NCBI GenBank assembly: GCA_907163375.1
Contig: CAJQUW010006857.1
Location: forward strand, 124,001 to 188,000
From: Prostheceraeus crozeri
Taxonomy: Eukaryota; Platyhelminthes; Polycladida; Euryleptidae
Direction of reading: 5' to 3'
DNA: 64,000 nucleotides
Shown: piece by piece, positions 11,715-21,993 of the stretch
How positions within the stretch are numbered: position 1 is the first letter of the stretch
How the letters are laid out: the number at the start of each line of letters is the position of its first letter
Translations under genes and position numbers: made by a program
Notes under the pieces: model-generated
What the model was told of the DNA's origin: nothing
The model's input: only the letters and a program-made list of their open reading frames with translations
Databases searched by the model: none

Positions 11715-12983
11715 CATAATGCGGTAGTTTTATCACAAGAAGAACTAGTCAATACTAGTTTAAATAATTTCACCTAAAATCTGTAGAAAACCTTGTTATG
11801 CTAATACAGTAGTTCAACACTACTTATTACCCTTATTAAGTAGCAAAATATTTAAAGTACATTTAAAATTCAAAATTACTCATCTTCTAATCAGAAACGG
11901 GTTATGATTTTTTACATACTTATTATTGATTCCCAGTTGCTACTGATCAATCATAAAAATCAAATTTTGGTTGAAGAGAATTTGGCAGGAATTGGTCAAA
12001 GATGTGCAAATTTCAAAACTAAGCCAACTTTAACAAGGTAAAAATGGCATATCTATGCTACATGGATTTTTCAAACAATTTTTCTACGCATGTCTAAGGA
12101 CAGGATAGTTGATATGTGCAGCCGATTAAATTATAGAATGTTCTATAATTTTCTATAATTTTTCAAAGAAATGCATTTTTTTGATTTTTGTTCAAAATAT
12201 TTTGAATACTCAAGGTCATGTAAAAAAATTCTCTATACTATTTGAAAACTCCGATAGATCATACATATAATATAGATCTTGAATGATCGTCGGTCAAAAT
12301 TTGAACATCTGTTTCGCAATGAGACCAGAACAACAGACTTTGGAAATTTACTGGGTTTTTCTTAAATTTGTCAAAATTGGCGATTTATCTCAACTTAAAA
12401 GGGTATTTAAATGTACTTTAAGGTATAATTGAGCGGAAATATTTCAGGAATCATGTAGTTATACCCAGTATAAGATAATATGTGAGCTTCATCGGATTTC
12501 GAGAAAGTCAGCCACACGGTTTGGTTGAAGTGGCATGTAATGACCCATTTATAATAATATCATATATTGTGATATTATGAGAATATCATGAGACTCATCA
12601 CAACCTCATGGGCTCTCATAAAAATCTCATGAATCCACATTAAATTTCATGAGTTATTATGAAAAATGTTCGTGAGGGTGTACTTCAAAGTGCATCTACT
12701 TCATGTACTTTTGCAGTCAAAAAAGCGCGATTGTAATCTAGGTCGCAGAATCTCTTGGTGGCAGTGCATGTTCAGACGATTTCCACACAAGTTTCATCCC
12801 GAATAAACAATTGATTCTTAAATAGTCTTGGTTTCGAAAAAGGCCCTCTCACTAAATCGATGTTATTTACTATTGGGTTGGTGGTCAACCCACATAGCGC
12901 ACAAACCTATAGTCATTTCGCAAGCTATTTTCTTGTAAACTTAATGCAGCATGCGATAGATATCAAACTACAGAAACGTGAAT
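11715..12983 (-). repeat. Right terminal inverted repeat, uninterrupted
   Basis: Inverted partner of the left arm. It keeps the continuous sequence around 12,270-12,290 ('atagatcttgaatgatcg') that is split by the retrotransposon in the left arm, so it serves as the empty-site reference. It also has extra sequence near 11,760-11,870 that the left arm lacks. Confidence 0.8.
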
Positions 12984-13684
12984 AGGATGTTGCATTATGA
13001 GAGAACATATTCTAGCATCCTAAAGTGCCTATGAGTGAAAGGAAATCCACATACGTTCCGTTCATGCAAAGTATATTATGCAACTAAATACTGATAGAAT
13101 CGAATGCTCACGGACTCCAACTTCTCGTGAAATAGGCCCTGCAGTAAATTGAAGGAAATGTTGAACTTTTGCAAATTCTCTTTTCAAGCAAGTCACATTA
13201 AATCCTCATCGCTGAGCAGATTTCAGAACCGCATATTGTCCGAACGGATAAAACACAAAGAGCTCGCCCCATTCCACTTTGTTGACGTCTGCGGATTATA
13301 CTTTATAGTCCTTGTGTTGAGTTAGATTCTCATATGTTCTTATTTGATGATGTACGTACTTCTCAGTTTCAAACCTTCAAAGGTTCAAACTTTGGGACGC
13401 ACTTTCAATCAATCAAAATTATTCAACTGCAAATTTCTTTGAAGTGCAGTTGCGTCATTCAGATGCACATTGCGTAATGAATCACTACAAATGACTAGAG
13501 ATTCTTGATTGGTGTAGTTCGAATCTCAACAATTACAGTTCGAATGAACAATTCTTACCGGAAACAGCGAAAGATAATTAGTGAATCAGATTTAATATAT
13601 AATGATTGAGCAAAACGAATGAGATACTAATTGCCAACGCATCATCAATTTCTTCACTATCTCATCAGCACTTCAAATAGCATC
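12984..13684. other. Sequence upstream of the candidate first exon; possible promoter
   Basis: No gene is seen. An AT-rich 'tttaatatataatga' at about 13,590, roughly 95 bp before the ATG at 13,685, could act as a TATA-like element. This is suggestive only. Confidence 0.3.
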
Positions 13685-13697
13685 ATGTCAGTTTCTG
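13685..13697 (+). CDS. Candidate first coding exon of the secreted cysteine-rich protein gene
   Basis: The 13 bases ATGTCAGTTTCTG are followed at once by the strong splice donor GTGAGT. They leave one extra base (phase 1), which completes a Gly codon with the GA that opens the exon at 23,863. The joined start then continues into the hydrophobic signal sequence there. The intron would be about 10.2 kb and would contain the SINE, the hAT element and the Crypton gene. Support comes from phase, sequence sense and the near-identical arrangement at 54,713. A nearer unseen first exon cannot be excluded. Confidence 0.4.
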
Positions 13698-14792
13698 GTG
13701 AGTTTTACTTTTGAAAGAATATTTTTGTGGTAGCTATTAATTGCTAATATTGAGTAGGGAAGGGAAGTGAATAATTTGATGATGTCTTGACCACAGAAAA
13801 ATCATTCAGATTATCCTAAGACATAGTTACAAAAACGTCGTTAGAACAGAACTTTTGCAAATTTTTGACAAGCATTAAGTCAGAGAAAGCCATACCCGTG
13901 AATCATAATGTGAAACTTAGCCTTCAAGGATCGACCTGCCAAGTTTCTAAAAGACTGATTTCGAAATAAAAAGTCACCGACTAACTCCATATAAAATTGT
14001 ATCGAGAAAAGTTGTTTTCTTTCCATTCTCTACACAATTATAGCTGAAGTGTTCAACTAGCAGAAGCCAGTTGATGGACATTCGCTATTGAGTCCTATGA
14101 CTTTAAGTTTCTACAATCACGTCTCAACTAATTGTCACAGAAAACAGAAAATTTTGTGAAACTACTCCTTGTCTCTCAAAAGGATAAGACATTGACGAAA
14201 GTATTTCCTGTATTTCCTCTTTATTAAAAAATAGTATCTGTCTGTGTGACCATGTGCAGCAGACAAGTAACTGAAAGAGAAGATAAACCAGGAGATGGTG
14301 AGGACCACTTGATGCGTACCCTTCGTCCAATCCACCTTCATGACAAAAATCTCTGATTAGTCATCATTAATGTAATGGAGATATTATTTGGAAACGTCGC
14401 TTTATTGTTTTTAATGATCTTTTAATAGCCTCAGAATAATCTGATTCTAAGGAACCATTTTCAATTATATTAAACTATTTTTAGTGAATTTTGCGACGCT
14501 GAAGTAGGATTAGCGCTGAATTTTCACTTTTGGAAATGATTGGGTGGCAGCCAGAGACTTCTCTATATTTTTTCAAAAGTGCCATCACGCTGAACCAATT
14601 AAGGTTTGGCACTTGCAGCTGCGGTTTTGCGATCATTGACGGCTCGAACCTCTTTAGAATCTTTTGTTACCAGATCATATGGGTAATTAGAATATTGTAC
14701 AGTGTAGCCATGGGTTTTCGGTATATTTAGCTCACATAGAATTCTGTGTGTTAGAGCATTGCCTTACTAGCTAATTCACGCTGTCAGCAGAT
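13698..14792. other. Putative intron sequence, no gene recognised
   Basis: Several short frames (for example near 14,530-14,730) show no family features. No repeat structure is obvious. Confidence 0.35.
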
Positions 14793-14960
14793 GGTCCGGT
14801 GGCCGTGTGGTTAGAGGGTATGCTTACATGTCACGTAGCTCCAACGTCGCTGGTTCGAACCCAACCACGACTGATGAGGACCCAACAGGCCGGAACACAT
14901 CTCATGCTGTTTACATATATTAAGATTTAATGAACGTATACATTCAAGTAGGCACTACGA
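14793..14960 (+). mobile_element. tRNA-derived SINE with a hammerhead-like core
   Basis: An A-box-like segment (GTGGCCGTGTGGTTAGAGGG, 14,800-14,818) and a perfect-looking B box (GGTTCGAACCC, 14,852-14,862) are spaced as in tRNA-derived SINEs. Directly after comes CTGATGAG (14,871-14,878), a short GC stem (GACC..GGCC) and CGGAAC (14,891-14,896). That is the order of a hammerhead ribozyme core, CUGAUGAG-stem II-CGAAAC, with one change in the GAAA. The 3' end is uncertain, near 14,960. Confidence 0.65.
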
Positions 14961-15700
14961 TGGTACACGCTCACATATCTGCATTTTAATCCAATAATGA
15001 AATACTTAGTACGTAGCCTCGTTGGTGTGATAAAAGTGTAAGTTTGACATAACAGGAATTCTCATCAGCCTGATATTATCTTTTGATAGATCATTGAAAC
15101 TCGCTTGACAGTGATCTAAGTGGATCTACATGTAAGTGGTGAGCGCGTTCTGTTATGACAAATAATCATTGAATGATTAAGGTAGGGATAATTGGCGGTG
15201 GCTGAATACTGGACTGCTATGACGTTTAGATTGATAAATTGATAACTTCTAGCTACATGCTCGATTTTTATCATTTCTTTCAGCGGCAATTCAAAAAAAA
15301 TCAATAGTTATTTTTGACATCCGACATTTAATGATTTTCTACTCTTTAGCCTTGATACTTTCAACTTTACCCGTAGTTTCTGTTTAAACAAATCATTTAA
15401 AAAAAGTTAACAGTCCCAATGCTATCTTACTTGTAAAGCCAAGACGATATTGACGGAATCTTCACTTGTCGCGGATCCGATGAGTTTTGTGGCCTGCAGC
15501 TTCTATCACTTCTATCAGCTTCTGTGAATCTATCACTGCAACTATCAATGCACTTTGCTGCATGTCTCTGCTTCAAAGTACAATGCTGGCTTCTTGATAT
15601 TAGTAGCTAGACTTAACGGTTCACAATGCGTTCTTCTTGGATTATGAATTCATATAATTGGATTACTCGGATTCTTCATTTGAGGACCAATATCTACATG
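14961..15700. other. No gene recognised
   Basis: No supported coding or RNA feature apart from chance frames. Confidence 0.35.
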
Positions 15701-15701
15701 T

Positions 15702-15772
15702 CGCTCGCCCATAGCTCCGTTGGTAGAGCATTGGCTTAGAATGCCAGAGGTATGTTCAATTTCATCAAGACC
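15702..15772 (+). other. Degenerate tRNA-like (SINE-head) sequence
   Basis: The segment carries ATAGCTCCGTTGGTAGAGC (A-box region) and an anticodon-type hairpin (TTGGC-TTAGAAT-GCCAG). The B-box region is degraded (TATGTTCAATTTC), so it is unlikely to be a working tRNA. Confidence 0.5.
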
Positions 15773-17265
15773 TGCAGTCATTTGCCGTGGGTGAAACTTA
15801 ATACTTTCGTGACACGTGTTGAGATAGCCTTATGCTAAGTCTGAGAAAAGATCATTTTGAAAGAATTACATAACAGGTTTGTTTTCCAATGTAAGCTACT
15901 TCAGCCACATGCAGTTTACAAAACACGAAATATCCTATGCCATGAATCAGTCATTGTTCCCGAACTACGCTTTTCGACTACCTTTTTGAATAACAATTCT
16001 TGCTAATCTATAGATTATTGCGTATACGCAATATTCGAAATTAATTTGATATCAACAAACCAGCTGTTGCTCTCAAAAATCAATTCCCAAACTTTTCGTC
16101 ATGAAAAATGTCACATGAAACTGATTCAGTTAACTACAAGTCTATTTAGAAATTCCTCACTTTTAGCCATGCATTAATTGTGATTTGAATTGAAGCAATA
16201 ACATAACAGTTCTTCATCCGAAAAAGCTTCTTAAAGAAGTGAAAGCTGAAATGATTTTCTGAACACTTCAAATTATCGCTATTTTGCACACCAAAGACAC
16301 ACAAATATGAAATTATGTACTATAGCGATGTTTGTGTTGTTAGAAAAATTGAATCAGAAAAATACTAAGAAAGATTATACAGCCATACAATTAGTTGTAG
16401 TACTGAAAACCAAGAAAATGAAATGGGTGCAAGAGTAAATAACAGGATATGTGAACAACATCATAGAAGATATGTAATTTCTATTTATATAAAAAGCAAA
16501 AATAGGTAAAAAGGATGCTTCAAGTCAAGATCTCCAGAATCTGTCAACTTTCCCTATGTTCTGGTTTATCATTTGCATCATGAGCATATTTTGATACTTT
16601 GATTTATATTGACATCTCTGCCGTGTCGTTGCGGATTTATTGTAAAGTTTCAATGATTTTTTCTGATTTGATCATGTTATTAAAAAGATTAAAAACATAA
16701 ATAATTAAAGAAGTTATAGTTTTTAACTGTATATCAGTGATCATGCCATGATCTAATCAGATAGAGCAAAATTTTGGGTTTCTAAGCCAGTAATTAGTTG
16801 TTATGTGGAGGAAGAGGTCCCTGAAGTCAGAACTTAGTGATTTTCTGAAATTGCTTGACTGCTTGAAATTGATTGCAAGTCAATGGAGAGATTGTTGCAT
16901 GTGGGATAAAAACACGATTTTATCGAGGTGTTGACAGTAGATTAAAGTAAAATAGGTATTTCTTCAAAATGACTTTACAGAAATCATGCTTTTTCATATG
17001 AGTGATCGTTCTTATTCAGAATCTCTCCTCTTTGACTCGCTTGACACTCAGTGCACAATGACTTCACAACATTTAAAAAAATAGAAATTCCAGCAAATAT
17101 TTGCCATTTTCTCTCCGGAAAAGATGTCCGTATCCACTTGCTTCGAAAGATGCATATCTGCGTGACCGGTGTAGCTGCTTTTTATGCAAATTATATTGAA
17201 GAAACACCTGTGCGACTTTAGCCTGTAGTCAATCACTTTCTAAAATTATTCTACATTGTAAACTC
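15773..17265. other. AT-rich sequence without recognised features
   Basis: About 1.5 kb on which I see no gene, RNA gene or clear repeat. Confidence 0.35.
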
Positions 17266-17515
17266 TGGGGCACGAAATTTCGGTTGAATTAGGCATCAAT
17301 TCTAACCAACACAAGGTACGAGTAGGCACGAAGTTCATAGTGCTGAGTTCGTACCCAGTGATTTTTCCTTCGATTTCATTCTATAAACAGATATTTGCTT
17401 TGGTGCCTACTACTGCCCAGTGCCGCCTACTGGTGCCTCGCGGCACTAGAAAGGCACTAGGTAGGCGCTAACTGGCACGAAATTTCGGCTTTGTGCCTAA
17501 GTTAGTGCCCTACAA
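17266..17515. repeat. GGCACGAAATTTCGG direct repeats with GGTGCC-rich inverted repeats
   Basis: The motif 'ggcacgaaatttcgg' occurs near 17,269 and again near 17,475. Between them are multiple inverted copies of 'ggtgcc/ggcact' (17,395-17,465, e.g. 'ctggtgcctcgcggcacta'). The block is more GC-rich than its surroundings and looks like a small non-autonomous element or a cluster of them. Confidence 0.5.
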
Positions 17516-17718
17516 TTGGCAGTGTAGTTTTCAAAATTTCTCCTTTGGAAATGTGAGCTGTATGGGGTGCAAGTGAACTGACCCGACAGACGTGCAATTT
17601 TGTAGTGGTCAAGATATGGACTGCAGAATGATATTTGAAATGATATTCAGGTGCGACCCTGCACAACTTTGTGGTAGTTCCCGGACTGCGGTGCGGAGGA
17701 AATTTCAAGGCTAGGAAC

Positions 17719-19655
17719 TAGGGCTATGCGCGGTGCACCGGTTCTTTTGTGAGAACCGGTTTATGGCCCGGTGCACCGAGACGGTCGAAATTTGATCACA
17801 TTGGCATTTCAATGTAGATCTATATCAAAATTCTGTCTACAAGCCTAAGTTGCAACACATGTAGAAGGATGATCTTTAGGCGCACAATGTGATTCATCCA
17901 ACTAGGGAGAACATTATTCAATTATATTTGTCAATTCAATGCATTTTAAACTTTAAATTTCTAAGTGATGGAATTGAAACATTTAGAAAATCAAGACTAT
18001 ATCGCTGAATTACTGATGCATTTCCTGATGAAGACAAAAAAATGTGAAAAAGTGGCGAAAATAGATTATTCAAGTTTGTAAGAAATCAGTTTTGGGCCGC
18101 AAAATCTCATTCCTCGCGACTGAAGAATTTCGAAATTTCCTAGTGAATATATCATAGGAATATCAAGATACAATGTATATCCAGCGTTCTGTCAGAAAGA
18201 TTCTCTCTTACTATCTGGTAACATTGTATCATTGCAGCTACTGCCTGAGACAGAGTAATGTCTAGATCCTGACACACCTGGATCGACATTTGTAGATTGC
18301 GGTGACATTGCTTCGATTCGTTATATTTTCTGATGTTTTCAGTTATTGTATTATTTATGATTTTGAAAACGGAATCAATGATAACCTTCCTTTGCTGTAT
18401 GCTGCACCTGTACATGCTTTTTAGAATAAACAATTAGAACGCGGCCGTTTCGTCCGCCACTGACTCCATAATTCAGTCAATGCAATTTTCTGGTTGCGGT
18501 AAAATATGATGAGTCACTTTTGCAAGTATTGGCAAAATATTTTTAATAGAAGTCTAATAATCTCGTTGAAAACCTCAGGGATCAGTGTTGGGTCCGTTTC
18601 TGTTTGGTTCATTTATGTCATCCCTATCTATTGATTGCGCAACAGCTCATCATTAAGTTCGCTGATGACATTACCTTAGTTGAATCCTGTGAACGCGACC
18701 ACGCACCACCGTCATTTTTGAGCATTGTGACTGAATGGACTAGAAGCCACAATATGAGTTTGAATCTGTCAAAGTGTTGTCAACTGGTTATCAAAAAGCC
18801 GAATGTTTCCTATGAAGTGCCCTTGCCATACGCCGAAATCAGTCTGTCCAAAGCATGTGTTATCCTAGGTGTGACTCTTACTGACAATCTGTCCTGGGAT
18901 GCTCACTTCAACCGTGTTACTCGAACCGCAATCAGACGACTTCATATTTTGAGGTTTGTGAAACCGTTTGTAACCAAGCAAGAGCTCATAAAAATCTTCA
19001 ATGGAATTATTATGTCTATCTTGTATGCTATTCCAGTATTTGGTGAAATTTCATGTTTTTCTTGTACGAAGATTGAGAGAGTGATCAAGAGAGCCCATCG
19101 CATCATTTGTGATGACACATGTTCTTGTTAAATCAGACCAAACTTTCACGAGAGACGGAACTGTCTTGTTCTAAAATTTCGAAACAAATGCATGATCTCA
19201 CAGCATCCCTTGAAATCCCTTCTTCCTCCCCGTTTACCACATTCGGGCCATTTCCGAATGCCACTTCGTCTGACGGTTAGACGCTTTCGTTCATTTTTAA
19301 CATATGCATGTCGTATTTTTAATTCAAGTTTGTGACTTGCAACTTCTGCAATACTTTTCGCTCTATGGGCTCGAATATTGAGTTTATGTGACTTTTAAAA
19401 TGTGATTTGTGATTGCTACCTGTATTTGTGATTTTCATTTACCTGAAATAAACGCACATTATTATTTTTTTTAGTCACGACTTCACACAATGATGGTTGG
19501 TGTGAGGTTATTATTATTATTATTATTTTCTTAATACCTTATGCAATTTGCATTGAATTCTGAACATTTATAGCAGAATCTACCTTCCAGATCTTGAAGT
19601 CTTTATTAACTATCAGCTTAGAACAAAAAAGACTACAGGTTAGCGCACAGCCCTA
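17719..19655. mobile_element. Non-autonomous hAT-type element (1,937 bp)
   Basis: The left end reads tagggctatgcgc and the complement of the right end reads tagggctgtgcgc: 12 of 13 bases identical and of hAT type. The flanks are ctaggaac (17,711-17,718) and ataggaac (19,656-19,663), an 8-bp target duplication with one mismatch. Just inside the left end is a strong palindrome of 'ggtgcaccg' and 'accggttct' (17,731-17,781). No hAT transposase is recognised; the frame on the minus strand at 18,152-18,433 is unidentified. A retrotransposon fragment lies inside. Confidence 0.85.
18571..19133 (+). pseudogene. Non-LTR reverse transcriptase fragment nested in the hAT element
   Basis: The first frame gives PQGSVLGPFLFGSF, ending in a stop near 18,655. 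A shifted frame then gives KFADDITLVE with the catalytic Asp pair, TEWTRSHNMSLNLSKC, and a C-terminal thumb-like region ending at a stop at 19,131. It is truncated at both ends and frameshifted, and is a different lineage from the copy at 5,135. Confidence 0.85.
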
Positions 19656-19663
19656 ATAGGAAC

Positions 19664-20145
19664 CGTACCTGGTCAGCGCACTTTGTGAAAATTCTACCTT
19701 GCTTCACAGAAAAAGATGATAAAGTAGTTTGTAATGCACCAGCCTTGGAGAAGAATATACATTTCTGTATATTTCAGCAAAGATTTTTCTGTGGATCTAG
19801 CAAAATTGACATAAATCGATGCTTAATGTTGCAATTTAAATGCCCATCAACACAGTGGGTTTCTAAATCTTACTAACGTAAATAAAAACGGACATTGTCC
19901 TTAGCTGTCAACAACGCTTTTGATTTCAATAGAACTAGCACGTTTCTCATTCGGATCGAAGTTTGCCCAACCTAATCTCCTTTTACATTCTATCAAGGCA
20001 TGCTGTACTTGCTGCTGTATTGCTATTTTGCTATTTATTGTTGTAAAATTAAAGTTGCTATTAAAGTGCTATTAAAGTTGTATTGAAAAAGGACTATGTA
20101 ATATATAGTTATAGCTAGCTTTTGAGGTTTATACTGCTTTTTACT
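19664..20145. other. No gene recognised
   Basis: No supported feature. Positions 20,100-20,135 (around 'tagcttttgaggtttata') recur in inverted orientation at about 23,503-23,537, beyond the Crypton gene. Confidence 0.35.
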
Positions 20146-20155
20146 GACTAGCTAT

Positions 20156-20211
20156 TAGCTATGTCGTGACATAAACCAAGCCGTAGGCGAGGTTTATATC
20201 TACCATAGCTA
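20156..20211. repeat. Short palindrome with GCCGTAGGCGA centre
   Basis: The arms are 'tagctatg..acataaacc' and its inverted partner 'ggtttatat..catagcta'. They enclose 'aagccgtaggcga' at 20,178-20,190. One of four palindromes in the window with related GC-rich centres. Confidence 0.7.
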
Positions 20212-20234
20212 GAGAAGAAAAAGCACTATGTAGT

Positions 20235-20332
20235 AGATAATGGATGATTTTGAGGTCATTGTAGAACTTATTAACCGAAGGCCGCCTGAGGTTAATAAGT
20301 TCTATATGACCGAAATAAATCATCCATTATCT
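20235..20332. repeat. Long palindrome with GAAGGCCGCCTGA centre
   Basis: A 42-bp left arm beginning 'agataatggatgattt' is matched by an inverted right arm ending 'aaatcatccattatct'. The 13-base GC-rich centre is at 20,277-20,289. It could form a near-perfect hairpin. Confidence 0.8.
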
Positions 20333-20349
20333 GTTATAATGCATGCTAT

Positions 20350-21525
20350 AGATATGTTTCAGAAGAGGTTAATAATTTCCATAATTACCTCTGTACACGA
20401 ATATCGCTCATAATTACCTCTAAACACGGATATCTTGAAGTCTGTATCTTGCTTGTCATTTCATAAGTTTTTTATCAACATTTTTCCATTATGAAACATG
20501 AAAGGTCACCATGCTATCGTAAATTTTACAGGATTATAGAGATTCAAATTTCTAGAGATAGAAAGCATTCAATTTAGTGGTCGGTGAACAAAAAATGGAA
20601 GATTTTATTTATCTCATGGAAAATTAACAAAAGCAAATGATAGCCTAATTGAATGCGCATGTACTGAATAGCTTAATTTTGTAAGCCTATTCCTATTATG
20701 CGTTGCATCAAACGCAGTTATCTGCAAAATATTATATTTCAGCATCTCGCATATGAGGTGGAAGGTCAATAGGCTATATCGACAAGATTGCTATTTTGAT
20801 GCCCATTTAAATGGCATGATTTTTGGACCTTGATATATTTTGGAATAGTGAATGGTTGTCTCGACATAACGCATTGTCTAATTTTCACAAAATTCTGATC
20901 AACATTGCAGACGGTTAATGTATTTTAACACAACCAAAATGATGTTTGACGGATTATGATAGAATAGCTAAACAATGGAAAGGTTACAGCAAAAAAAGAG
21001 GCTGAATATCTAGTGAAATTTTGTGAAGGAATGCAATGTTTTTGGTTGATCACACTCAACGTAATAATGACGGAAGCAACAAGAGCAACAGTTCTGTTTA
21101 TCATCCAAACAAACGCTCTAGCTCAATACCGATAGTGACTTGGACGTGGTATGTTGATTTATGTCACTACAAAATATATGTTGGGCCGTCACATTGCGCA
21201 GACAAAACGTTCTTTTTCCAATCATCATTCACGGTAGAGCTATAGCTGCACCTGGTAGACTGACCACTACCAAAGCTGGGATCGTTCAACAAAATGGCTT
21301 CTCTCAATGAGCGCACTAACAGACATTACCGCAGCAAAGGCAAAGTGACCGACTGCAAGTCCATTAGAAAGCTCTTCAAACCTGAAGGCGAAATCCGGAG
21401 ATGCTTTTTCTAATTCTATTATGCCTAGTCACCGTCACCGATATCGTTGCAAAGTAGGTAAATCTATGTACTATGATATCTAGGTAATTATGGTGACGAC
21501 TTGATATAACGACTTGATTGTGGAA
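20350..21525. other. No gene recognised
   Basis: Short frames only (e.g. 21,036-21,245) with no family features. Confidence 0.35.
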
Positions 21526-21526
21526 A

Positions 21527-21693
21527 TATATGTTATTTCATGGCTGAATAGTGGTTCCCGGTCAGGAATCATGGCTTTTTAGAACAAGTGATATCGGTCA
21601 GCACGAGCCGAAGGCGAGTGCTGTTAGATATCACGAGTTCCAAAAACCATAGATTCCTGACCTGGTCCACGTTTCAGCCATGAAATAACATAT
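21527..21693. repeat. 167-bp palindrome with GAGCCGAAGGCGAG centre
   Basis: The left arm starts 'tatgttatttcatggctgaa' and the right arm ends with its complement. Roughly 76-bp arms match at about 80%. The centre is 'gagccgaaggcgag' at 21,605-21,618. Confidence 0.8.
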
Positions 21694-21993
21694 TTATTTC
21701 ACGACATAGACTGTGGCATCATTATATGTCTGTGGGAGGCATAGAAATTAACAATACCATAGAAAGTCCAACAATACTATTATCCACTTCTATGGTCGGA
21801 GGTAATACATGCATATATCCATGTATGGAATTGTTCATCGAAATAGGTTGTTAGATTTCTATGTATTTGATACATGTAAAGGTAGTATAGGCAGGTATGC
21901 AGTATCTTTGACAGCCCTGATATCGGAAAGAATATTTAAATTTCAAACGTAATCAACTCATGGAATGTCATTTTGCGTTTGCATAATTGTAAA
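21694..21993. other. Upstream region of the Crypton-type gene
   Basis: No gene or repeat is recognised. It precedes the ATG at 21,994 and presumably holds any promoter. Confidence 0.3.

Larger units (their letters stand above)
4431..12983. mobile_element. 8.5 kb DNA element with about 1.2 kb terminal inverted repeats
   Basis: Sequence from about 4,431 inward ('tcacgtttctgtagtttgat') is repeated in inverted orientation ending at about 12,983. The match continues for over a kilobase once the retrotransposon at 5,135-6,244 is removed. The interior carries an internally deleted transposon-type gene (8,260-9,475) and a Tc1 transposase pseudogene (10,208-11,336). I found no clean target duplication; weak similarity runs a little beyond the stated ends, so they are approximate. 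The superfamily is undetermined. Confidence 0.75.

Noticed and set aside
14530-14730. 66-residue frame as a gene
   Set aside because: No family features, no splice context, and length is within chance for the region.
18152-18433. Minus-strand frame as hAT transposase
   Set aside because: No conserved hAT motif could be found; left unidentified.
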